A stretch of DNA of 64,000 nucleotides, from NCBI RefSeq assembly GCF_037392515.1, contig NC_090280.1, forward strand, positions 25,735,118 to 25,799,117, read 5' to 3'. Below the pieces are notes generated by a model, which saw only the letters and a program-made list of their open reading frames with translations, had not been told where the DNA came from and ran no database searches. The DNA comes from Haliotis asinina (lineage: Eukaryota > Mollusca > Gastropoda > Lepetellida > Haliotidae). Made by a program: the position numbers and the translations under genes. The first letter of the stretch is position 1; each line of letters begins with the position of its first letter. Below are positions 29,611 through 38,828 of this stretch, piece by piece.

Positions 29611-32600
29611 ATGTCTGTGGAAAACATATTCAAATATGAACTGGCCTTATGGGGCAGCTTCAGATTTAAGATAATAGTGGACGTGGTATGGATTAAAGAG
29701 GGTGTTAAGTATACTCACCCCTTCGAATGGGAGCGGGATATTGCGTCTCAATACCATATAGAACGTTTTTCGAGTATAAGTGAATACAAGGAATACTATA
29801 CCCAAGGCGAGTACTGGATTGAAACAGCCACACTATATATTTTACCAGGTACGTGGGGCGATTTGACAGAATGTCTAGAATTGTACCCGGCCACCAGAAA
29901 ATATTTTTTAAGAGTTACTGCCGACCAATTAGACATTGATTCTCTTAGGTGTAAACATATGGCTACTGTGCGCGAGCTCAAGCGGGCCGCAAAGCAGAGA
30001 GGTGTTATCGGGTATTCTAGAATGCGGAAGCCAGCATTGTTGAGATTACTAGGTTTAGAAATCCCTCCTACAGTAAAACAGTTAAAAGCTCAAGCGAAAC
30101 AACTTGGATACACGGGTTATTCAAAACTGGGGAAAGCCGGGTTAACCGCATTGTTATCACATACCCCAGTAGCACGTCCAACTGTAAAACAACTGAAAGC
30201 CGAGGCACACGATTTGGGTTTAGGCGGGTATTCTCGTATGAGAAAACCACAGCTTGTAGAATTATTACGACAGAATAGAGCTATTGACCTACAGTTCGTG
30301 CGCACTGAGCACGCCGTAGGCAATTATTTGAGAGGTTGGCGCATGCACATTGATAGAAACATAGACATTACAGATATCAAGCCTCTGATAGCTGATAAGG
30401 TCAACCAGGAACTAAATAATCTAGGAAGTATCAAGTTTCAGATCACAGTGAAAATGTCACTCGATAAACAGGTTGGGAGTACCACTGAGTATGTTCAACC
30501 TTACTTCCGAGGTAAACAAGAGGTCGTCACACATGCAGAGACCATTGACACATCAATCGATAATAGTTTTCAGCAGATACGAGAATACCTAGAACGCTAC
30601 ACACACATGGGGTCCGGGTGGGCTGTAGATAAAATCGATAATGTCTATCTAGATATAGCTAAATACGTGCCGTTCAGAGGTGGGTCATACCTAGCCTTGC
30701 CTCCCTACTATAAGAACAAACAAGCCATAGTAAACGTTAAGAATAGAGGAAACGATTGCTTGAGGTTATCTATCAGGTCAGCCTTATTTCCAGCTGCCAC
30801 TAATCCGAACAGGCCTTCTAATTATCCACAGGACGATGGGCTCAACTGGGATGGTATAGATGAACCCACCCCAATATCCCAGATCACTAAAGTAGAAAAA
30901 CAGAATAATCTGGCTATAAATGTCTTTGGGCACGAAGGTAATACAACAATAATACACAGGGTCAGCCCGGTGAAGGATTGTCAAGTTATTAATTTATTCA
31001 TGATTCAAAAAGGTGAAACGTATCACTACACGTGGATAAAACATCTCAGCCGGTTGTTGCACGACCAGTCGAAACACGTTGGGGAAAAACACTTTTGTGT
31101 ACGATGCCTACACTGTTTCAGTCGGGCCGATTTATTAGAATCCCACCTGGAGGATTGCCAAGGTGTTGGGCAGACGGCCATACGAGTCGAAATGCCTAAG
31201 GAAGGTGAAAATATCCTAAAATTCGACAATCACAAGAATCAAATGTCTGTGCCTTATATTATATACGCCGACTTCGAAGCCTTAATTGTAGGGGAATCAT
31301 CCACTAGTGGGAGTTTCACACACAAAACACAAGAGCATAAAGCCTGTTCGTTTGGATACATTGTCGTCCGTTGTGACGGGGAAACGAAAGCTCCGGTAGT
31401 GTATAGGGGTCCTGACGCGGCTGAAAGGTTTCTAAAGTGCTTGCAGGAGGAAGAAAAAATTATTAGGAATGCATTGTATAGAATCGCTCCCATGCGTATG
31501 ACCCGAGCCGACAAGATAGCTCACACCAGTAGCACTAACTGTCATGTGTGCGACTCGCCACTTAACGGTGATTCGGTGAGAGATCACTGTCACATAACTG
31601 GTAAGTATAGAGGCGCCGCTCATAACGCGTGCAACCTCAAGCTTAAAATCAACCCTAAGACAATAAACATCCCCGTTGTCTTTCACAACTTGAGAGGATA
31701 CGACTCTCACTTGATCATGCAGGCCATCGCGAAAATCGATGGTAATATATCGTGCATTCCCAACAACATGGAGAGATACATCTCCTTCAGCTTAAACGGA
31801 CTTAGGTTCATTGACTCGTTTCAATTCCTCCTGTCGTCACTCGACAGTCTGGTCAAGGCCAACAATACCTTCCCTATCACAGATCGATACACAGACGCCG
31901 AGACTAGACACCTGCTCATGAGGAAGGGTGTGTACCCATATGAGTACATGGATAGCTGGGCTAAGTTCACAGAGACCAGACTACCTCCTATCGACTGCTT
32001 TTATAGCAAGCTGAATGAGGCGTCCGTCTCACGAGACGATTACTCGCACGCGATTAACGTATGGAATAAACTTGGTTGTAAGAACCTTGGCGATTATCAC
32101 GACCTGTACTTGAGGACAGATGTACTGCTGTTAGCCGACGTGTTTGAAACGTTCAGGCGGACCTGTTTAAAGCAGTATAAACTCGACCCCGCATGGTATT
32201 ACACCAGCCCAGGTCTGTCGTGGGACGCCTTGCTTAAAAAGACAGGAGTTAATTTAGAATTGCTCACAGATTACGACATGCACCTATTCATTGAGAAAGG
32301 CTTGCGAGGTGGGATTTCCATGGCATCCAAACGATACGCTAAAGCAAATAATCAATACGTGAAAGGTTACGATCCTAACAAACCAACCAATCACATTCTC
32401 TACCTCGACGCAAATAACCTGTACGGCTGGGCTATGAGTCAGTATCTACCTACAGGAGGATTCGAATGGGTACCAAACGTTGATGTTATGAGCATTGCAC
32501 CAGATTCGAACAAAGGGTATATCCTCGAAGTTGACTTAGAGTATCCCAAGGAATTACACACATCACACAACAGCTATCCCCTTGCGCCCGAACGTATGAA

Positions 32601-33645
32601 GGTTAACACAGACTGGATGTCTGAGTACCAACATAACTTGTCAGGTGGTCGTGTGGCGGACGTTGAGAAACTCGTGCCTAACTTAATGAATAAGACCAAG
32701 TACATAGTTCACTATCGCAACCTACAGCTGTACCTGTCATTGGGTATGAGGCTGACCAAAATACACAGGGTGCTCATGTTAGACCAGAGCCCATGGATGG
32801 AGCCCTACATCAGAATGAACACAGACCTACGAAAAAAAGCCACCAGTGATTTTGAGAAAAATCTCTACAAGCTCATGAACAACTCGGTGTTTGGTAAGAC
32901 TATGGAAAACCTGAGGAAACGCGTAACCGTGAAACTGGTTAGATCTAGTGAGGAAGACAAGCTCAGGAAATTGATAGCCAGTCCGGCATTCAACCGTAAT
33001 AAAATATTCACAGATGACCTAGTTGCCATACACATGAAGAAAAGTCACATAAAATTCAACCGACCTGTTTACGTTGGGATGAGTATCCTCGATTTATCCA
33101 AACACCTGATGTACGACTTTTACTACAACGAGCTCAAGAAACAGTACGGCGACAGGTGCGAAGTGTTGTACACTGACACGGATTCCCTGCTGATGGAGAT
33201 TCGAACCGAGGACGTGTACGAGGACATGGGGAAACACCTCGATTTATACGACACCAGCGACTATCCTAAGACCCATACTATACACAGCACGGTAAATAAA
33301 AAGGTCCTAGGTAAGATGAAGGACGAGTGTGCTGGCACGCCAATAGCTGAGTACATAGGTTTGAGGCCTAAGATGTACTCCATATTGAAAACCGACAATA
33401 GTGAGATCCGAAAAGCTAAAGGGGTTAAGAAGTATGTGGTGAAACAACACATCAAACACGCTAGATTCAAGGAGGCCCTGTTCAAAACCCGTACCTTTAG
33501 GCATAAGATGAACACGCTTAGAAGTGATGGACATAAGATATACGGACTGACTATAAACAAGACGTCCCTATCGCCTATGGACACGAAACGTTGGATAGCT
33601 ATTGATGGTATAAACACATACGCGTATGGACATGAAAAAATTTGA
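29611..33645 (+). CDS. polB: Family B DNA polymerase, protein-primed type, with N-terminal SAP-like repeats (1344 aa)
   Basis: This enzyme would replicate the element. Exonuclease motifs: Exo I ADFE (Asp554, Glu556), Exo II HNLRGYD (Asn693-Asp698), Exo III YLRTD (Tyr833, Asp837). Polymerase motifs: A LDANNLYG (Asp933), B KLMNNSVFG (Lys1087-Gly1095), C YTDTDS (Asp1189, Asp1191). All catalytic residues are present, so it looks functional. The N-terminus has three ~30-aa SAP/Rho-N-like helix repeats (about 119-148, 154-183, 191-220; TV.QLKA.A...G..GYS pattern). A C2HC finger (Cys496, Cys499, His512, Cys516) follows. A Cys/His cluster like those of HNH/endonuclease-VII folds (Cys644, Cys647, His659-Cys660-His661, His671, Cys674) sits between Exo I and Exo II. 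The stop overlaps the integrase start by 20 nt. Confidence 0.96.
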   Translation: MSVENIFKYELALWGSFRFKIIVDVVWIKEGVKYTHPFEWERDIASQYHIERFSSISEYKEYYTQGEYWIETATLYILPGTWGDLTECLELYPATRKYFLRVTADQLDIDSLRCKHMATVRELKRAAKQRGVIGYSRMRKPALLRLLGLEIPPTVKQLKAQAKQLGYTGYSKLGKAGLTALLSHTPVARPTVKQLKAEAHDLGLGGYSRMRKPQLVELLRQNRAIDLQFVRTEHAVGNYLRGWRMHIDRNIDITDIKPLIADKVNQELNNLGSIKFQITVKMSLDKQVGSTTEYVQPYFRGKQEVVTHAETIDTSIDNSFQQIREYLERYTHMGSGWAVDKIDNVYLDIAKYVPFRGGSYLALPPYYKNKQAIVNVKNRGNDCLRLSIRSALFPAATNPNRPSNYPQDDGLNWDGIDEPTPISQITKVEKQNNLAINVFGHEGNTTIIHRVSPVKDCQVINLFMIQKGETYHYTWIKHLSRLLHDQSKHVGEKHFCVRCLHCFSRADLLESHLEDCQGVGQTAIRVEMPKEGENILKFDNHKNQMSVPYIIYADFEALIVGESSTSGSFTHKTQEHKACSFGYIVVRCDGETKAPVVYRGPDAAERFLKCLQEEEKIIRNALYRIAPMRMTRADKIAHTSSTNCHVCDSPLNGDSVRDHCHITGKYRGAAHNACNLKLKINPKTINIPVVFHNLRGYDSHLIMQAIAKIDGNISCIPNNMERYISFSLNGLRFIDSFQFLLSSLDSLVKANNTFPITDRYTDAETRHLLMRKGVYPYEYMDSWAKFTETRLPPIDCFYSKLNEASVSRDDYSHAINVWNKLGCKNLGDYHDLYLRTDVLLLADVFETFRRTCLKQYKLDPAWYYTSPGLSWDALLKKTGVNLELLTDYDMHLFIEKGLRGGISMASKRYAKANNQYVKGYDPNKPTNHILYLDANNLYGWAMSQYLPTGGFEWVPNVDVMSIAPDSNKGYILEVDLEYPKELHTSHNSYPLAPERMKVNTDWMSEYQHNLSGGRVADVEKLVPNLMNKTKYIVHYRNLQLYLSLGMRLTKIHRVLMLDQSPWMEPYIRMNTDLRKKATSDFEKNLYKLMNNSVFGKTMENLRKRVTVKLVRSSEEDKLRKLIASPAFNRNKIFTDDLVAIHMKKSHIKFNRPVYVGMSILDLSKHLMYDFYYNELKKQYGDRCEVLYTDTDSLLMEIRTEDVYEDMGKHLDLYDTSDYPKTHTIHSTVNKKVLGKMKDECAGTPIAEYIGLRPKMYSILKTDNSEIRKAKGVKKYVVKQHIKHARFKEALFKTRTFRHKMNTLRSDGHKIYGLTINKTSLSPMDTKRWIAIDGINTYAYGHEKI

Positions 33646-34594
33646 GGCTATTTATTACAGCCCGCGTGGATATTGGAAAGGAGCTAGCGCAGTAGATAAG
33701 CTATCTAAAATGGCACGAGTATCACCAGAGAAAGCCAAAGCGTGGCTTGAAAAACAAGCCCTGTGGCAGATCTATTTGCCGGCGCCACGCTACGTACCTA
33801 GAAGGAGTTTCGGAATTAACATACCTAATAGCATTCACCAGGCAGACCTACTGTTCCTACCTCATGATAAGAGGTACAAGTATGCCTTAACCGTAGTGGA
33901 CGTAGCCAGTCGTTACAAGGAAGCCGAACCCTTGACCACGAAAGATTCGGCCAAAGTAGCCAAAGGATTAGAACGCATATACAAACGCAGCCCGCTGACT
34001 TGGCCAACAGAGCTGCAAGTTGATCCCGGACGGGAGTTCATGGGTGCCGTTTCACAACTGCTAGCCAAACACGATACAAAGGTCAGACGTGGTACGGCCG
34101 GAGCCCATCGCAGCCAAGCTATAGTTGAGAGATTTAATAGGACTTTGGCTGAGCGCTTGTTCGGTTATCAGTATGCTAGGGAAATGACAACCACTGGAAA
34201 ACGATCGACCGAATGGGTAGCGAGGTTACCCGAGGTGGTGTCGGCAATCAACCATGAAGTAACCCGGCTCATTGGTAAGAAACCGGCAGACGCTATCAAA
34301 CTAAAATCAGTGTTAGCAGAGTCGTCTGCTCCATTGCGTGGAAAGGAGAAACAGATACCAGATAGGGCCTTAGTTAGGTATCTATACCAGCCGGGGGAAC
34401 ACGAGGGCGATAGCCGTAAGCGAGCCACCGATCCTATATGGTCAGTCAAAACTTACAACATAGATAAAGTGGATATGAAAGCCGACGAACCTAACTTATA
34501 CTACTTGAGGGGTGGGCCGGGTAGGGGATTTGTAAGAGAAGAATTATTGATCGTACCGTACGGCACAGTGTTACCGCCTGCCAAGTCACGGTAA
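33626..34594 (+). CDS. int: DDE integrase, retroviral/Polinton type (322 aa)
   Basis: It catalyses insertion of the element ends into target DNA. The catalytic core has Asp74 (HQADLLFL), Asp133 (LQVDPGREFMG) and Glu168 (SQAIVERFNRTLAERL), with 34 residues between the second Asp and the Glu. A C-terminal beta-rich region (about 272-312, DPIWSVKTYNIDKVDM then GFVREELLIVPY) is placed like the SH3/chromo-type DNA-binding domain of other integrases. I see no clear HHCC zinc finger at the N-terminus, which is short. The ATG overlaps the polymerase stop by 20 nt. The last ~60 codons lie within the right TIR, so an inverted copy of this 3' end exists at 20134-20427. The catalytic triad is complete. 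Confidence 0.93.
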   Translation: MDMKKFEAIYYSPRGYWKGASAVDKLSKMARVSPEKAKAWLEKQALWQIYLPAPRYVPRRSFGINIPNSIHQADLLFLPHDKRYKYALTVVDVASRYKEAEPLTTKDSAKVAKGLERIYKRSPLTWPTELQVDPGREFMGAVSQLLAKHDTKVRRGTAGAHRSQAIVERFNRTLAERLFGYQYAREMTTTGKRSTEWVARLPEVVSAINHEVTRLIGKKPADAIKLKSVLAESSAPLRGKEKQIPDRALVRYLYQPGEHEGDSRKRATDPIWSVKTYNIDKVDMKADEPNLYYLRGGPGRGFVREELLIVPYGTVLPPAKSR

Positions 34595-34728
34595 ACGTGA
34601 TGGCGTAGCTTTGTAGTAGGGGCAATAATAGCAAGAGCTAATAGTCCCACCAAAGCCTCATTTAGTAAATGAGGCTTTTTAGAGGGGTTTTTGAAAAGTG
34701 TTTTCGGACTATCATTCCCTATACTACT
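34414..34728 (-). repeat. Right terminal inverted repeat of the Polinton (315 nt)
   Basis: Reverse complement of 20134-20427, with 21 additional nt that are absent on the left. It spans the integrase 3' coding end, the palindrome at 34652-34678 and the terminal CCCTATACTACT. Confidence 0.93.
34652..34678 (+). terminator. Perfect palindrome followed by T-run downstream of integrase
   Basis: 13-nt arms around a central G, followed directly by further T residues (GAGGCTTTTTAG) and, 7 nt on, GGGGTTTTTG, about 57 nt after the integrase stop. Stem plus T-run would suit a 3'-end or termination signal, but in a eukaryotic element this is only a suggestion. Alternatives are an integrase-binding site or a DNA hairpin used in replication. 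Confidence 0.35.
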
Positions 34729-34841
34729 GATGCTCATTTTGTTGATCACTGGATTGTCTGGTCCAGACTCGATTATTTACAGACCGCCGCCAGATAGCTG
34801 GGATATTGGTGAGTGCGGCGTAAAACTAAACTCACTCACTC
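34729..34841 (+). repeat. SINE family A, right half
   Basis: It continues the repeat cut at 20133: GATGCTCATTTTGTTGATCA, GGATTGTCTGGTCCAGAC, ATTTACAGACCGCCGCC, GAGTGCGGCGTAAAACTAAA, and a (CTCA)n tail. Directly after it lies ACCTCCATCATCAGAC, which duplicates 19969-19984: the target duplication of the original SINE insertion. Confidence 0.9.
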
Positions 34842-35952
34842 ACCTCCATCATCAGACGCGAAGACATAGCTCTGGTGGGCCAGATCACAATCAGAAATGC
34901 ATTATGCTACAATGGGATGGAGAGTCACCATATTTGCATTCCAGTAGGCTTTTTTAACTTCATCGGCACATGAACAAGTAAAATTTTGAGAAAGGTCCAT
35001 ATGAATAATTTGTACTGGTCCTTAACTTTACATATGTGGGTAAGAAATTCACAATTTTCCTTTTGAAACGTTTCAGTGAAATCTGATTTGTTCATATCAT
35101 TCTTGATGACTTGTATCCTTTTCTTTCCATCCCCACGTGATACTCTTTGCCGCGTCTCACATGTTAGTTTGTCATCCTTTGACATGTTTAGTTCTGCCAG
35201 GTATTTGTCTGGTTCTTCTGCTCTAACCGTTGTGCCCTTATAACCTTGGCAGAACAGAAACTACAGAGCAAAATTTTGTCTGCTAAAACGTTTTGATTTA
35301 ATATAAACGTTTTGGTCTGTCTATATCGCGTGCAGATTTCATTTCGTCTGACATGACGTTGGCAAGCAGCAATTTCTTCATCAGCCTTTTCGATGTTTTG
35401 GACGGGGAAATTCCACCATCACAAAGATCTCTAACAGTTCTTTTACTTGGTGTCAGTGTGTCGGTGTCATTTCGTGAACTAGAGGCATACTTTGTATAAT
35501 AAATCTGAATTTGTTTCACAGATCGTTAGTTTCGCTTGCAGTTCCTATTCAGTTTCAAATATTCGGGTGTCAGCTTCTCGATCTGCCTCCTTTGTTTACC
35601 AGTTATTCTGCTGTTCTTCTCACCCATTCAAATCATGAAGGTCAAAATGGGAACTTAACCACGAGTGAACTGCTGGTACTTCCAACATCTCCTAGTGTGC
35701 TAAAGGCTCCATTGTTTTCCTCTGTTACTTCATCATCCAGACGTTTCTTCATCTGATTTTTCCTATCCCTTTTTTCTTCTCTGTGCTTGTCGAACGTTTT
35801 CTTTTCTGACTCTGGCATCTCTTGGGTCTATCAACAATAGGCACGTAATATCAATTCACTCTCTGCCACTCCATTTCAAGAAACATTTCAGCTTCTTCTG
35901 TTAGTTTTCTCGCCCGATAGTCTCTTTGTAAGTCTGCCCTGGTTTTTCCCAT
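34842..35952 (-). pseudogene. N-terminal part of the repetitive gene of unknown function interrupted by SINE and Polinton
   Basis: On the minus strand an ATG at 35952 after a TTTTCAG-type acceptor starts MGKTRADLQRDYRARKLTEE. A basic Lys/Arg-rich stretch follows (about 35830-35700). At 35519-35298 lies SPSKTSKRLMKKLLLANVMS. Near 35230-34950 comes FCQGYKGTTVRAEEPDKYLA, then TRQRVSRGDGKKRIQVIK. Just before the insertion site AYWNANMVTLHPIVA and LAHQSYVFASDDGG are encoded. Several frame changes and stops interrupt it. The reading frame crosses the SINE target site to 19984 in codon register. I recall this block order from a very abundant unnamed protein family in aquatic invertebrates and fish. 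Confidence 0.55.
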
Positions 35953-36594
35953 AATTGTGATCTGAAAAGAAGCAGAACGATGACTAATGGAAGTCTCTGG
36001 CATTTATCATCAGCATGTAATTCCATAGATATGTATCAAACAAACACTTAATTAAGATCAGAAGACTCATTTAATCATACAGAACCGTGATCCGTTTAAA
36101 AATCTAAAGTTTTATTATGGTATGTAATTACGTTACTAAATCTCTACTACACTTAAATTCTGTCAAGGGCTCCATATCATAAAAACGTTGCAGGCAAATA
36201 TTTCGGAATAATGAGTGGTTGACTTTAGGAAGTCAAAAAACTTCACCTGCAGTGGGTTTCGACTCCAAAACTCGTCCACAATATGTGAACTTCCTTTTCT
36301 TCAGTTTTGCAAACAGACAATCGAATATGGGAGAAATTGGCACAAATATAAACGGATCATCTACAACTAACATTGTAAAGGGGAAAGAATTCTACCTACA
36401 ACAATTAATGCATACCACCGAAAATACTGACATGAATTTATTTCATGGTATTGTAGGCTGCAGAATGTAAACCACATCAAACAGTTTGAATATCAACGTT
36501 TATTTCATTATAGACATTAGAGTGAATGGTTAGTCAGTATGCTACTACATTGCAACAATATGAGTTTCACTTGAAGTTGTGAATTAGTGACAAC
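35953..36594. other. No gene recognised
   Basis: AT-rich. An 83-codon open frame at 36219-36470 has no recognisable domain. Confidence 0.4.
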
Positions 36595-37128
36595 TGTTAT
36601 GGTTAAGAAAGGTGTAAGAAATCCCCTGTGAACCAGCCAAACAGAACAAAGACAAGTCTATAGCATTCAAACATTGTATTATTTAGCAACGAGAGAGAGT
36701 AAGTTATACAAAGTCACAAGTCAATTTCACAATGCTGATTACAAAATTCAATACAAATGAGACAAAATCTAAGGCAATGGGTCACAAGATATTATATAGC
36801 AAACTCACCAAAGTCTTAGTGTGAGAGAGAAATCAACTATGCAGAATGTAAACAGCAGATAATGTAGATTCAGGCGTTGACAGATTTTGATGATCAAGTG
36901 TTGGCAGTGATGTATATCCTCCAGTTATGTGAATGTGTGTCTGTGTGTGTCAACCCACGGCAACTTACCTTTATATATACTTTTAGTCATTTCCCGAAAG
37001 TTCGGGCACTACTGCCATCGCCAACACCGTAGAATGGTCTTGAAACAGTCTCCCGGAAGTAAACAAACAGAAAACCAAGAACAGATATTTTCCGGAAAAC
37101 ACTAAACATTATTTCTTAGTTAACAACA
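36595..37128 (-). mobile_element. Solo LTR related to the LTR element at 40872-52184
   Basis: Read on the minus strand, the sequence matches the LTR at 40872-41453 in order. It shares GTCTTTGTTCTGTTT.GCTGG, TTCACAGGGGATTTCTTAC, CTCTCACACTAAGACTTTGG, GAAATGACT, a TATATA box region, and TGTTGTTAAC..AACA termini. No internal retroelement sequence is attached, so it is a solo LTR left by recombination. The right boundary is accurate to a few nt only. Confidence 0.8.
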
Positions 37129-37187
37129 AAATAGACAGAAAATACACACTCGTACCACAACTAATATATACACCTGGACTTTAAGTA

Positions 37188-37188
<1 letters not shown>

Positions 37189-37248
<60 letters not shown>

Positions 37249-37283
37249 ACACACACACACACACCCCACCCCACCCCACCCCC
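37189..37283. repeat. (CA)n microsatellite followed by CCCCA repeats
   Basis: About 38 CA units with one interruption (CACATACAC), passing into CCCCACCCCACC. Length is likely to be polymorphic. Confidence 0.95.
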
Positions 37284-37523
37284 ACCCCCATATTTTCTTA
37301 ATGATGAGAAACAAAACTTGGTATAACTTTTGTACTATTTTGTTGACAATGAAAAATCATTGACTGTGAATTGTGAATTGTACCATCTTTTGGCAAATGA
37401 AAAAGAGGAAAATTGAGTGAATTCCTGTAATGAAAAAGTATGGTTGAGCCAACATCAATGGTCAACTGTCTGACAAATTAACAATAAGGAAAGGCCATTT
37501 GTTACCATCTCAAAAGTTTAGCT
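37284..37523. other. AT-rich spacer
   Basis: No gene; probably includes the 3' flank and terminal repeat of the Tc1-like element, whose ends I could not define. Confidence 0.4.
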
Positions 37524-38542
37524 TCAGTATTGTGTGTATCCACCACGTGCTCTGATGACAGTTTGCACTCTTCTCCTCATACTGCTGGTAAACCTCGTGA
37601 TGCGATCACGTGGCAATCGCTGCCATTCATCATGTAAAGCAGCTTCCAAATGTGCAAGAGTCTGTTCAGGAGGTTGCCTCAACCTCACACGACATCCAAG
37701 AAAGTCCCAGATATGCTCTAAAGGATTCACATCCGGGCTCATAGTTGGCCATGGTAATGTGGTGATAGCCTCATTCTGAAGATATGCCGTCACTGCACGT
37801 GAACGATGTTGCCTAGCATTGTCATGCATGACTAATGGGCGTGTAGGCAACGGATGATTATCAAAATGAGGTACAACAACTGAACGGGGAATATCCTGGA
37901 TGTACTGTTGACCATTGAGATTTCCATGGACAGTCACCAATTTACAGTCATGGGAGAGGCAACCCCAGACCATAACTGATCCTCCACCATAAGGAACAGC
38001 AGGATGAACATTTCTGGGCACGTAAGCTGTGTTTCTATGCCTCCAGACTCTCATCTGTGACCATCTGTGACGTTTAGGAGGAACCTGCTCTCGTCTGAAC
38101 AGTGAACCCTCCTCCATGACCTCAAGTTCCACTGTTGACGAGCCATACACCACTGCAGGCGATGTCGTTTATGACGATCAGATAGAGTAGGACGTTTGAT
38201 TACTCTTTTGGACCTCATACCAAGTGCCCTAAGACGTCTTCTGACTGTTCGGGTGGATAGAGGTGTGTGGTGTAACCATAGGTGTTTCAAAACCGTACTT
38301 GTTGCAAAGGGTTCTCGCCTTACCAGACGTGCCAGATTGCGGTTATTTCGAGGTGTTGTCTTTCTGGGTTGTCCAGACCTTGGACGATCTTTTACATGTC
38401 CAGTAGCTTGATGTTTTCGAACAAGCCAACTGATTACTGAGTGACAATACCCCAGTTGTCGTCCAATGGCTTTGAAGGACATGCCTGTTGCGTGCATACC
38501 AATAATCTGCCACCTCAGGGCTTCAGAAAGTCTTCTTGCCAT
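37524..38542 (-). pseudogene. Tc1-like transposase, full length but frameshifted
   Basis: It starts MARRLSEALRWQIIGMHATG at 38542 with a paired helix-turn-helix DNA-binding region (SFKAIGRQLGYCHSVISWLV and a second HTH near PLSTRTVRRRLRALG). Between them lies the GRPR-like RPRSGQPRK hook. The catalytic DD34E set is visible: CSDESRF, VMHDNARQH and SPDVNPLEHIWD, with 34 residues between the second Asp and the Glu. The C-terminus ends ARGGYTQY, as in other Tc1 transposases. Two overlapping frames (38641-38051 and 38153-37524) must be joined by a 1-2-nt shift near 38060-38100, so the copy is inactive. All catalytic residues survive, so decay is recent. I could not define the terminal inverted repeats. 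Confidence 0.9.
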
Positions 38543-38828
38543 TTTGATTTTTGTCACATTGAGGTAGTAACAGATTTCTTTTCTTGTATACAGAAAGTGT
38601 ATCACAGAGAAAGTGGATTTTGATAAAAGTGAGGGTTGCATGGTTCATATGCCCAAAGCTTTCCGTGATTTGCTTTGAATGGAAAGCAAAGGAACTTAAT
38701 GACCTTTTTCGACTACTAGAGATGTGTCCTTATACAGATGTATGATAGATTTTTAACTTTATCTAACAATTGTGTTTTTATCATGATATATATTAGGGGG
38801 TGCTTAATTAAAGTCCAGATGTATATAT

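Larger units (their letters stand above)
20134..34728. mobile_element. Polinton/Maverick element (virus-like DNA transposon), apparently intact
   Basis: A 14,595-bp element bounded by inverted repeats starting AGTAGTATAGGG. GATGC is present immediately outside both ends: a 5-nt visible target duplication, where 6 nt is usual for the family. Inside are the diagnostic genes of the group: polymerase B (29611-33645), DDE integrase (33626-34594), packaging ATPase (26998-27666) and double-jelly-roll major capsid protein (25770-27026), plus nine further open frames. All frames I can judge are open end to end, and the two terminal repeats are nearly identical, which suggests a recent insertion. Coding sequence is visibly more GC-rich than the AT-rich flanks. 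The capsid genes imply a virion-forming capacity, which is inference. No separate adenain-like protease was recognised. Confidence 0.95.
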
